Shown here piece by piece: positions 16,203 through 22,961 of a stretch of 29,959 bases of DNA. The notes under the pieces were generated by a model. It did no database searches, was not told where the DNA came from, and worked only from the letters and a program-made list of their open reading frames with translations. Location: the IMG/VR virus record IMGVR_UViG_3300029955_000104, positions 1 through 29,959 of that record. The stretch is one strand, 5' to 3'. A program made the translations under genes and the position numbers. Source of the stretch: a virus. The first letter of the stretch is position 1; the number at the start of each line of letters is the position of its first letter.

Positions 16203-16480
16203 CGAGTTTTTTAACACATTGTTTTTTAAAATTTAGCTTGACAAGGCTAAAAATACGTAATACTCTCTATACCATAGAACGTTATATAACGTACGATGTT
16301 ATTATATAGCTTCGCAAAAGAATAAAAGAATTTAAAGTATATAACGGTTATCGGAGCGAAGCGTAGATAAACGTTATATACTTACCGAGCGTAGCGAGGT
16401 AAAGACAATGAACTAAAATTCATTAAATACTACGTTTAATATCATACTTTGGTTCTCTAAAGCAAGACAAATTTTAAGCA
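16203..16480. promoter_or_regulatory. Divergent intergenic control region with inverted repeats; possible origin
   Basis: This gene-free stretch separates the leftward and rightward gene blocks. It is AT-rich and holds a 14-bp perfect palindrome ACGTTATATAACGT (16279-16292), a 12-bp inverted repeat AAGTATATAACG/CGTTATATACTT (16335-16346 with 16372-16383) enclosing a further GTTATC/GATAAAC arm, a TTACC/GGTAA hairpin (16382-16402) and two related GC-rich words (GGAGCGAAGCG, CGAGCGTAGCG). A plus-strand TTGACA-17-TACTCT (16238-16266) would read into the repeats, so a small RNA is possible. The position between divergent blocks fits an operator or replication origin; no function is proven. Confidence 0.6.
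16335..16383. repeat. 12-bp inverted repeat forming a long hairpin
   Basis: AAGTATATAACG at 16335-16346 is exactly complementary to CGTTATATACTT at 16372-16383. The arms continue imperfectly inward. The half-site TATATAACG also occurs in the palindrome at 16279-16292, so one protein may bind both. Confidence 0.8.
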
Positions 16481-16509
16481 TTGACACCCTTACAATATCA
16501 GTGTAAAGT
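16481..16509 (+). promoter_or_regulatory. Main rightward promoter
   Basis: TTGACA (16481-16486), 17-nt spacer, TAAAGT (16504-16509, preceded by GTG). The ATG of the membrane protein gene follows after 8 nt, leaving no room for a ribosome site. Confidence 0.75.
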
Positions 16510-16517
16510 ACCAAAAT

Positions 16518-16808
16518 ATGACACAAGAATCAGAATACCCCACGGAGCCTTCTTCACTTTCCATAATTTTCAGAATCGTGCTGGCTACGATAGTAATTTC
16601 AGCGTTTATTGGAGTTCTTTTGACGTTTTCATGGAACCAAATCGTACCACAAATATCACACTATCGAATCTCGCCGCTTGAGTATTGGCAGGGAATGCTT
16701 GCGATTTTTGTGTATAATATTGTCTCGCTTTCAAGTATTCGTTCGATTTTGCAAATTTTGAATCACGGTGAGACCGTCATCGAGACTTCTGGATGCGCCT
16801 GCGAATAA
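16518..16808 (+). CDS. Small membrane protein with two transmembrane segments
   Basis: The 96-residue protein has two hydrophobic helices (SIIFRIVLATIVISAFIGVL at about 14-34 and EYWQGMLAIFVYNIVSLSSI at about 55-74) and a Cys-containing acidic end (ETSGCACE). It is the first rightward gene and is therefore probably made early. I do not recognise the family; small early phage membrane proteins often act on the host envelope or superinfection, but that is only a possibility. It starts 8 nt after a strong promoter's -10 box. Confidence 0.75.
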   Translation: MTQESEYPTEPSSLSIIFRIVLATIVISAFIGVLLTFSWNQIVPQISHYRISPLEYWQGMLAIFVYNIVSLSSIRSILQILNHGETVIETSGCACE

Positions 16809-16811
16809 TTA

Positions 16812-16839
16812 TTGACAAAACGTTAAAAAGCATTAACGT
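16812..16839 (+). promoter_or_regulatory. Promoter in front of the displaced RNA ligase start
   Basis: TTGACA (16812-16817), 16-nt spacer, TAACGT (16834-16839), then 6 nt to the ATG at 16846. The spacing equals other leaderless starts in the window. Confidence 0.65.
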
Positions 16840-16845
16840 CGATAC

Positions 16846-16923
16846 ATGATTAAGGTACAAATACCGTCTGCCGAAGAGTTCGACTTTAAATATATTAATC
16901 ATCTTTATTCGTCCCAATTGTAA
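16846..16923 (+). pseudogene. Remnant 5' end of the RNA ligase gene (25 codons)
   Basis: A 25-residue frame, MIKVQIPSAEEFDFKYINHL plus five residues, follows a good promoter. Its AEEFDFK segment repeats the TEEFDFK found near the start of the RNA ligase encoded 660 nt downstream, and MIKVQIPSAEEFDFK looks like the normal N-terminus of that ligase family. The codons differ between the two copies (GAAGAGTTCGACTTTAAA against GAGGAATTTGATTTTAAG). The simplest reading is that an HNH gene inserted here and cut off the original start. The peptide may still be translated, but a function is unlikely. Confidence 0.6.
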
Positions 16924-16944
16924 ACAGACGGTGTAAATTTTAGT

Positions 16945-17532
16945 ATGACAAAAAAATGTAGTTCTTGTGGACAAGCTAAAAACTTAAAAGAATTCAAAAA
17001 TGAGAAGCGCAACGTCGATGGCAAAATGGGCCAATGTCGAAAATGTGTTAACTCAATACGAAGAGCACGAAGAGCACGAAATATAACTCATTGCCAAGTA
17101 AAAGAAGCAGAATATAACAAAAAACAAGTCGATAGCGGATATTGTAATAATTACTATCATAGAACGAGAACTCCCCAAAACCGTTTAATTATGAGTTTTC
17201 GTTCATTACTGCGAAGATGTTTAAAAGGTCAAATAAAAAAATCAAAAACCAAAGATTATCTAGGATGTACCTTAGATGAGATTAAAATTTATTTAGAAAA
17301 ACAATTTACAAAAGAAATGAATTGGGAAAACTATGGAACCTATTGGCAGGTTGACCACATAATTCCTTGTAAAGCATTTAATTTTTCTGACGACGAACAA
17401 ATCAAAAAATGCTACCATTATTCTAACCTGCAACCATTACCAAAATCAGTAAACATTTCAAAAAGCGATAAATTACCAAACGGAAACCGAGCAAGGTTTA
17501 TTATCCATGACAGCCGATATATCCAAAATTAA
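16945..17532 (+). CDS. HNH homing-type endonuclease
   Basis: The 195-residue protein begins with a zinc ribbon (CSSCGQAK, then CRKC) and has a C-terminal HNH nuclease: YWQVDHIIPCKAFNF carries the catalytic Asp-His, and HYSNLQPLPKSVNISKSDK the Asn and second metal site. A TGTAAATT -10-like box ends 5 nt before the ATG. It overlaps the RNA ligase gene by 26 nt at its end. Its insertion separated the ligase promoter and first 15 codons from the rest of the gene. Confidence 0.9.
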   Translation: MTKKCSSCGQAKNLKEFKNEKRNVDGKMGQCRKCVNSIRRARRARNITHCQVKEAEYNKKQVDSGYCNNYYHRTRTPQNRLIMSFRSLLRRCLKGQIKKSKTKDYLGCTLDEIKIYLEKQFTKEMNWENYGTYWQVDHIIPCKAFNFSDDEQIKKCYHYSNLQPLPKSVNISKSDKLPNGNRARFIIHDSRYIQN

Positions 17533-18709
17533 TACTGAGGAATTTGATTTTAAGCCCTGTGTGTTCGCGGGTGACGCATGTGTTCTAATTCATCCTAAAA
17601 ATATAGGAGCTAAATGGACAAAAGAAACCCTAATATATAGGTCTTCAATATGGCGTCTCTCAGATTGGTCGCCTATATCATTGTCGTTTAAGAAATTTTT
17701 TAACTTTGATGAGAGGAGCGATATTGTTCCAACCCCGTCATCCATGAAGGGCGTCGAACTTATGGAAAAAGTCGATGGTTCAACCCTTATCGTTTCCAAA
17801 TATAAGGGTGAGTATATCATACGTACTCGTGGAACTGTGGACGCATCCAAGCTTGAAAACGGTTTCGAAATCGAAATCTTGAAGCAAAAGTATCCTCGCG
17901 TTTTTACTTCTCTTCCCGGCGAAATAGAAACTTCACGAGAATCTTTGGTTTTCGAATGGGTTTCTCCTACTAACAAAATTGTCATCAGCTATGGTGACGA
18001 ACCCGAGTTATATTTGACTGCGGTTATCGACCACAACGATTATAGTTTACGTTCTCAAGACGAGCTAGACTCTCGTGCGGTTAACCTTGGAGTTAAGCGT
18101 CCACGTCGTTTCAAGTTCAATACTTTTGATGAAATGTTTGCTGCAATCCAAGCGCTAGACTACGCGAAGACTCGCGAATTCAACGCTCCACAAGAGTATC
18201 AATCTACTACTGGCGCACAAGCTGTTCCAGAGTTAGCTCGTGGATTCGAAGGATTCTGCGTGTACTTCGGTCGTGGACAGCATATTCGTAAGGTCAAGTC
18301 CGCATGGTATCTTGCACTTCACAAGTTAAAGTCTGAATTGTCGTCTTTCGACAAGGTTCTTGATTTGTGGATAACCCTTGATTGTAAGTCTTTCTCAGAA
18401 TTCTACGATTACGTTCTCGAAAATATCGACTACGAAATTGCCGAGCAGTCGCGTAATGACGCTTCTAAGGTGGCTGACGCTACCAAAGAAGTTGAGCGTA
18501 TCATCGCGGGTATGCAAGCATTTGCTGAAAGCATCAAACATCTCGCTATACAGTACGGTTTCCAAAAAGGACGTGCCGCACAAGCTAAGAAGATATTTGA
18601 AGCATATGGACAAACTAACCGCGCTTCTTATGTCTTCTCTATTTTGGATGGAAAGCAGTTGAGTCGTGATGCTGTTAAAAAACTATATTACCAAGTTCTA
18701 AAAAAATGA
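17507..18709 (+). CDS. RNA ligase, T4 Rnl1-like
   Basis: The 400-residue enzyme joins 3'-OH and 5'-phosphate RNA ends with ATP. The adenylated lysine is K88 in MEKVDGSTLIV (motif I); SLVFEWVSPTNKIVIS fits motifs III/IIIa, RGFEGFCVYF motif IV, and IRKVKSAWYL motif V. The C-terminal helical domain resembles T4 Rnl1, the tRNA repair ligase. Its first residues (MTADISKINTEEFDFK) overlap the HNH gene and seem to be a rebuilt start after the insertion. With the PNK-like kinase and phosphoesterase downstream it could form a heal-and-seal tRNA repair pathway. Confidence 0.88.
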   Translation: MTADISKINTEEFDFKPCVFAGDACVLIHPKNIGAKWTKETLIYRSSIWRLSDWSPISLSFKKFFNFDERSDIVPTPSSMKGVELMEKVDGSTLIVSKYKGEYIIRTRGTVDASKLENGFEIEILKQKYPRVFTSLPGEIETSRESLVFEWVSPTNKIVISYGDEPELYLTAVIDHNDYSLRSQDELDSRAVNLGVKRPRRFKFNTFDEMFAAIQALDYAKTREFNAPQEYQSTTGAQAVPELARGFEGFCVYFGRGQHIRKVKSAWYLALHKLKSELSSFDKVLDLWITLDCKSFSEFYDYVLENIDYEIAEQSRNDASKVADATKEVERIIAGMQAFAESIKHLAIQYGFQKGRAAQAKKIFEAYGQTNRASYVFSILDGKQLSRDAVKKLYYQVLKK

Positions 18710-18737
18710 TTGACGACTGCCGCACACAACCCGGTCG

Positions 18738-18743
18738 TATAAT
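18738..18743 (+). promoter_or_regulatory. Consensus -10 box before the leader peptide
   Basis: A perfect TATAAT lies 4 nt before the ATG at 18748. TTGACG upstream (18711-18716) is 21-22 nt away, too far for a normal -35, so an activator or another sigma factor may be needed. Confidence 0.5.
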
Positions 18744-18747
18744 GCGT

Positions 18748-18795
18748 ATGAAAGTACCGCAGGTATTACATACACTTCCAAAATCAAATGCCTAA
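18748..18795 (+). CDS. 15-residue leader peptide candidate
   Basis: A short frame MKVPQVLHTLPKSNA starts 4 nt after TATAAT. Its stop TAA lies just past the ATG of the next gene (8-nt overlap), so translation could be coupled. The peptide may only load ribosomes onto the downstream gene, which lacks a ribosome site. There is no homology argument. Confidence 0.4.
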   Translation: MKVPQVLHTLPKSNA

Positions 18796-19300
18796 ATCAG
18801 CCATACTCGAATTAACGTCGCTCTCTCCAGAAGAAGTTCTGGAAAGGGTAGAAACAGTGTTGCGTCATCAAGATAACGTAAGGGAGGGATGCGAGCTATT
18901 AGGCCGAAGGTTAATTAAGGAAGGAGAGATTGAATTGGGGGTTGACTTGATACGTAACGGGCGCGAGCATGATAACTCGAAGCTCCGTGGAGTTGAATTC
19001 TTGGGGCTAACTCAAGATAAAGACTCTGAACTTCTAAAGTTCGCTATCGCCCATCACCAGCAAGTAAACGCTCACCACCCGGAGTATTGGCATGGTATAG
19101 AGAATGTACCCGAATTGTTTCTGGCGGAAATGGTTTGTGATTGGCGTGCGCGTTCCATTGAATTTGGAAGCAATTTACGAGAGTGGATTAAAGACCACGC
19201 TTTAGATAAATACAAAATACCTCCGAACGGTAAAACTTGCAAAAAGATTAAAGAGTTTGTAGATTTACTGTTAGAAGACCCTTTTAAACCTTTAAAATAA
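18788..19300 (+). CDS. DUF5662-like protein
   Basis: The 170-residue protein shows the conserved pattern HQDNVREGCELLGRRLI, GREHDNSKLRGVEF, FAIAHHQQVNAHHPEYWHGI and LAEMVCDWRARSIEFG that I associate with DUF5662, a phage and bacterial family. The paired His and Asp residues (HDNSK, AHHQQVNAHH) resemble an HD-like metal site, so hydrolysis of a nucleotide or phosphoester is conceivable. Its function is unknown. The stop overlaps the next start as TAATG. Confidence 0.75.
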   Translation: MPKSAILELTSLSPEEVLERVETVLRHQDNVREGCELLGRRLIKEGEIELGVDLIRNGREHDNSKLRGVEFLGLTQDKDSELLKFAIAHHQQVNAHHPEYWHGIENVPELFLAEMVCDWRARSIEFGSNLREWIKDHALDKYKIPPNGKTCKKIKEFVDLLLEDPFKPLK

Positions 19301-19734
19301 TGAAAATGAAAGTTTGTAATGAAATGATTGTGGACGTTCTAACGACATTAGCCATTCGTCGGAGAGCAGAAGAAATCTGGCTTGAAAAAGGACGCCCTTC
19401 TGGTATTGATGAAGAAATTTGGTTAGAAGCTGAACAGGATATACTTTATCCCGGTCCCCGATTAGTCGAAGGGCGATTTATCGACCCGCGTATTAAATTC
19501 TTAAAAGAAAAGCCTATTGGTAAGGATTCACGAACCTCTCACGAATTTTCTGATAGGAACATAATTTCTGACGGAGAAAGATACTACTATTGCCGTTATT
19601 GTGAGGGGTGGATTGAGGGGCAAATGTCTTACCGCCGAGAAGATACAATTGGTCCTTTATGTGGCAGGCGTGGGGAGGCTAGAGGGTGCATTCGGTGTAA
19701 TAATGAGCTAGAGTTTTTTGGAATGTATTCCTAA
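19300..19734 (+). CDS. Small zinc-finger hypothetical protein
   Basis: The 144-residue protein has a helical N-terminus (LAIRRRAEEIWLEKGRPSGI, EEIWLEAEQDI) resembling the short DUF2934 motif, and a C-terminal pair of cysteine couples (YYYCRYCEGWIEG and CGRRGEARGCIRC) likely to bind zinc. It overlaps the neighbours by one base on each side (TAATG junctions), so it is tightly coupled with DUF5662-like and the ATPase-acyltransferase genes. Its role is unknown. Confidence 0.7.
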   Translation: MKMKVCNEMIVDVLTTLAIRRRAEEIWLEKGRPSGIDEEIWLEAEQDILYPGPRLVEGRFIDPRIKFLKEKPIGKDSRTSHEFSDRNIISDGERYYYCRYCEGWIEGQMSYRREDTIGPLCGRRGEARGCIRCNNELEFFGMYS

Positions 19735-20879
19735 TGGATATTGTTTTAAAATATCCTATTGTTCACGACGATTATACAGCCGTCGCAGAACAGATGTTTG
19801 ACGTTCCCCATGTCGAGGAAAGTGTTTCAATTATAACTAATAACATTACTCCTCCTGAAAATTGGAACATAGGACTTATATACGGTCCAAGCGGTAGCGG
19901 TAAGAGTACCTTGCTGAAAACTTTTGGTAAAATTCCTGAGTATGTGTGGGATGAATTAGCAGTAATAAGTAACTTCGATTACATAACTCCAGAAAAGGCA
20001 ACAGAGTTATTTTGTGCTGTAGGATTTGGGAATGTACCCGCTTGGCTTCGTCCTTTCAAGGCATTAAGTAATGGGGAGCAGTTTCGATGTAATGTAGCTA
20101 GAGCGATGTCAGAGGAGAGCGAGATTATTTTAATTGATGAATTTACCTCGGTAGTAGATAGGAATGTTGCTAAGTCCGCTTCGAACGCTTTACAAAAGTA
20201 CGTGCGTAATACTAACAAGAAAGTTGTCGTCGCTTCTTGTCACGCTGATATTATTGAATTTTTACAACCGGATTGGGTTTACAATCCTACAGAGGGACTG
20301 ACTCACGTTTTACCGCGTGGGAGTCTTCGACGACCTGAAATTTCACTTAAAGTATTCCGAAGCAAATATGAAGCGTGGGAACTTTTTAAACACTATCACT
20401 ATCTAAGTGCTGACATAAATAAAGGGGCGCGATGTTTTTTAGTTACGTGGAATGATAATCCCGTAGCTTTCTCTGCCGCCCTCGCTCATCCTAATGCTTA
20501 TAAAAAGGATTGCTGGCGCGAATCTCGTACTGTTGTATTGCCAGACTTTCAAGGATTAGGGATTGGAGTGAAAGTTTCTGATTATATTGGCTCCATGGTT
20601 AGGGCTGGAGGAGGAACGTATTACTCAAAGACTATTCATCCTGCGATGATAGCGTATCGTCTCAAAAGTGAGAAATGGGTAGAAACCTCTCATAGCCGAA
20701 AAGTTAGAAAGCTGGATACTCGTGACAAAAAATGGCTTGTGTCAAACCGCTTCTGCTATTCATTTGAGTACGTGGGTGGCATGAGTTCTGCTACGGACGC
20801 GCAACTCTTTTGGGAGGAACTGGATACGAAGAAGTCGAGGCTTCGATTAAAGGGCGAGAGGAAGTTCTTGACGGAATAG
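19734..20879 (+). CDS. ABC-type ATPase fused to a GNAT acyltransferase
   Basis: The 381-residue protein has two parts. Residues 1-195 form an ABC ATPase: Walker A GPSGSGKST (51-59), signature LSNGEQ (111-116), Walker B IILIDE (131-136) and switch His170. There are no membrane helices, so this is not a transporter. Residues about 200-350 form a GNAT fold with the acyl-CoA loop DFQGLGIG (271-278) and a HYHYLSADINKGARCFLV segment that recalls Mom-like acyltransferases. A soluble ATPase plus a Mom-like domain could modify DNA bases or RNA, but substrate and action are inferred. The ligase downstream starts 23 nt after its stop. Confidence 0.82.
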   Translation: MDIVLKYPIVHDDYTAVAEQMFDVPHVEESVSIITNNITPPENWNIGLIYGPSGSGKSTLLKTFGKIPEYVWDELAVISNFDYITPEKATELFCAVGFGNVPAWLRPFKALSNGEQFRCNVARAMSEESEIILIDEFTSVVDRNVAKSASNALQKYVRNTNKKVVVASCHADIIEFLQPDWVYNPTEGLTHVLPRGSLRRPEISLKVFRSKYEAWELFKHYHYLSADINKGARCFLVTWNDNPVAFSAALAHPNAYKKDCWRESRTVVLPDFQGLGIGVKVSDYIGSMVRAGGGTYYSKTIHPAMIAYRLKSEKWVETSHSRKVRKLDTRDKKWLVSNRFCYSFEYVGGMSSATDAQLFWEELDTKKSRLRLKGERKFLTE

Positions 20880-20902
20880 AAAATCCGCCTAGAATGGGAA
20901 CC

Positions 20903-21580
20903 ATGAATATTGCAAATAATGAATTCGTCGAATTCCCAAAGATGCCTCGTCTGTCGAGGAAAATGTCGTTGACTGAAAAAATCGACGGTACGAACGCGTC
21001 TATTGTAATCACAGACGAAGGAGAGTTTTTGGTTGGTAGTCGTACTCGTTGGATTACGCCCGAGCAAGACAACTATGGCTTTGCTCGCTGGGCCTACGCT
21101 AATAAGGATGAACTTATGGCCCTAGGAGTCGGTCGTCATTATGGTGAGTGGTGGGGCGCAGGTATTCAACGTGGATACGGTCAAAAGGAAAAGCATTTCT
21201 CGCTATTCAACGTGGGTCGTTGGGTAGATACGCGCCCGCACGCTTATTTTGATTGGTCTCCCGTCATGCTCGGTGGAGCGGAAAGTCCACTATTTGTCGT
21301 CAACGGCGTAGTCTCTCCTCTAAAGGAAAAGCAAGAATATGCGCCTGCGTGCTGTAGGGTTGTCCCCATCCTTTACGAAGGCATGTTCGATACGGTACAA
21401 ATCAAAAGAGTTTTAGACGCACTCGTTTGTTTTGGTAGCGTGGCAATTCATAATGGTGGCGTGGTAGAAAATAATTTCCCCGCAGAAGGTATAATTGTGT
21501 ATCATACAGCAGGAAACCTTTCCTTCAAAAAAACTATAGAACACGATGAAATCCCGAAATCAGCAATCAAAAAAATGTAG
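20903..21580 (+). CDS. Second RNA ligase family protein
   Basis: With the ATG at 20903 the protein is 225 residues; an ATG at 20894 is possible, and one at 20810 would overlap the previous gene by 70 nt. Nucleotidyltransferase motifs are visible: SLTEKIDGTNASIV with adenylated Lys26 (motif I), FLVGSRTRWI (Ia), HYGEWWGAGIQRGYG (III), EGIIVYH (IV) and LSFKKT (V). It lacks the extra domains of DNA ligases and fits the small phage RNA ligase family with a GEWWG motif. It would seal RNA nicks, giving the phage two RNA ligases. The HNH gene overlaps its end by 35 nt. Confidence 0.82.
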   Translation: MNIANNEFVEFPKMPRLSRKMSLTEKIDGTNASIVITDEGEFLVGSRTRWITPEQDNYGFARWAYANKDELMALGVGRHYGEWWGAGIQRGYGQKEKHFSLFNVGRWVDTRPHAYFDWSPVMLGGAESPLFVVNGVVSPLKEKQEYAPACCRVVPILYEGMFDTVQIKRVLDALVCFGSVAIHNGGVVENNFPAEGIIVYHTAGNLSFKKTIEHDEIPKSAIKKM

Positions 21581-22190
21581 TAAGTGTGATAAAAAACAGT
21601 CTATAAAAAGGTTTCATAAAGACAAACAGAAGAAAGACGGGTTGTGTTCGGTTTGTAAAGCTTGTAATAAACAGCGGGTGAATGAATACTATATATCACA
21701 CAAAGAAGCCCGCGATGCAAAAAACTTAAAATACTACGAATTAAACAAAGAAACAATAAACAGGAATAAAAGAAAGCACCCCGAAATTTCTGGATGCGGA
21801 ACATTCAATAAAATGTACCCGGACCATTTTGATTTTGGTGCGAGTTTGCGAAAGCCATTTGGAGAAGCTTCTTTCGCAAGATTAGTCAGACAATATAAAG
21901 CCGCCGCAAAAAGGAGAAATCTATTGTTTACTCTCATAGATGAAGACGTTAGAACTATTACAAGTTCCCGATGCTGTTATTGTGGAGTTAAACCCTACCA
22001 AAGTATGAATTCTTGTGATGCGAACGGTCCATATATCTATAATGGAATAGATAGAATAAATAACGAGGTTGGATACATCCGCGAAAATTGTGTACCAGCG
22101 TGTGGATTATGCAATAAAGCTAAAAGCAACCTATCTATAGAACAATGGAATGAGTGGTTAGATAGAATATTGGCATTCCATAAAAAATAA
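21546..22190 (+). CDS. HNH endonuclease with N-terminal zinc finger
   Basis: The 214-residue protein starts with a treble-clef-like zinc module (CSKCDKKQSIKRFHKDKQ, then CSVCKAC), a helical middle, and a C-terminal nuclease with CCYCGVKP, GIDRINNEVGYIRENCVPAC and CGLCNKAKSNL, the HNH subgroup using two cysteine pairs to hold the fold. It overlaps the second RNA ligase gene by 35 nt and ends 1 nt before the NADAR gene, so it is an insertion between them. No separate promoter is evident. Confidence 0.88.
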   Translation: MKSRNQQSKKCSKCDKKQSIKRFHKDKQKKDGLCSVCKACNKQRVNEYYISHKEARDAKNLKYYELNKETINRNKRKHPEISGCGTFNKMYPDHFDFGASLRKPFGEASFARLVRQYKAAAKRRNLLFTLIDEDVRTITSSRCCYCGVKPYQSMNSCDANGPYIYNGIDRINNEVGYIRENCVPACGLCNKAKSNLSIEQWNEWLDRILAFHKK

Positions 22191-22191
22191 T

Positions 22192-22713
22192 ATGAACTAC
22201 GATACCGAAATACCTTCATATGCCAGACACACTGAGCACGAAGTTTGTGGGTTCTTCGGGCCGTATCGTTTTTTGTCTAATTTTTATGATGCTTCTGTTT
22301 ATTATGGTGGTAGATGGTTTAGACGTACCGAGAACGCATTTCAATTTGCAAAGTTGATTCCTGTGATTCCTGATGATGAAGACGATTATAAAGAATGGTA
22401 TGAAAAACAGTATGAGATTGTAGCTGCGATGCCAGCAAGAGAAGTAAAAAAATGGGGAAAGAGCGTTAAAATGCGCGACGATTGGGAAATTAAAGGAGTA
22501 CGTAAGGATGTAATGCTAGCGGTTGTGTTCGACAAATTTTTTCGACATCGCGACTTACGCGCAAAGCTGCTTGAAACCGGAGCGCGTTACCTAGAAGAGA
22601 CGAACTCTTGGAGGGATACTACATGGGGTATATGTGACGGAATAGGTACTAATTATCTTGGTAAAATAACAATGAATGTTAGAGATTTATTTATAAAACA
22701 TCAAATTTTATGA
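22192..22713 (+). CDS. NADAR (YbiA/DUF1768) family N-glycosidase
   Basis: The 173-residue protein shows NADAR motifs: GFFGPYRFLSNFYDASVYY, RTENAFQFAKL with the catalytic-site Glu, EVKKWGKSV and ETNSWRDTTWGICDG followed by NYLGK. NADAR enzymes cut N-glycosidic bonds; YbiA acts on riboflavin intermediates and others remove ADP-ribose from guanine in DNA, counteracting DarT-type toxins. A phage copy could reverse host ADP-ribosylation defence or NAD-related signalling. It starts 1 nt after the HNH gene and overlaps the next gene as ATGA. Confidence 0.88.
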   Translation: MNYDTEIPSYARHTEHEVCGFFGPYRFLSNFYDASVYYGGRWFRRTENAFQFAKLIPVIPDDEDDYKEWYEKQYEIVAAMPAREVKKWGKSVKMRDDWEIKGVRKDVMLAVVFDKFFRHRDLRAKLLETGARYLEETNSWRDTTWGICDGIGTNYLGKITMNVRDLFIKHQIL

Positions 22714-22931
22714 GTTCGAAAATACAAGATACAATAACGCTAGGAGAAGAAATAGATATAGCCGTTAAAGATAACGGAGAACTTTCGCTTACATCTTTTA
22801 CAGTTAAAAGAATTGAGCCAGACGATTTGACATTAGCTTACTTGGAAGCTAAAAACGGTATGTTTACGTACCTAAGATTCAAAGACGGCGCATGGTGGAC
22901 TACAGGACTTGCATCCTTAAAAAATACTTGA
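22710..22931 (+). CDS. Small hypothetical protein
   Basis: A 73-residue frame coupled to the NADAR gene by an ATGA overlap. It looks like a small all-beta domain (ITLGEEIDIAVKDNGELSL and YLRFKDGAWWTTG). The family is not recognised. It is followed by the DNA ligase promoter. Confidence 0.65.
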   Translation: MSSKIQDTITLGEEIDIAVKDNGELSLTSFTVKRIEPDDLTLAYLEAKNGMFTYLRFKDGAWWTTGLASLKNT

Positions 22932-22955
22932 CTTTTGTAAAATACTCCTTAAAGT
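22928..22955 (+). promoter_or_regulatory. DNA ligase promoter, leaderless geometry
   Basis: TTGACT (22928-22933), 16-nt spacer, TAAAGT (22950-22955), then 6 nt and the ATG at 22962. Confidence 0.7.
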
Positions 22956-22961
22956 AGTCTC

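Noticed and set aside
16900-17560. Group I intron carrying the HNH gene inside the RNA ligase gene
   Set aside because: The interruption is about 660 nt and the HNH frame uses 588, leaving too little sequence for a catalytic core. The exon junction also does not give a U before and a G at the expected splice sites in frame.
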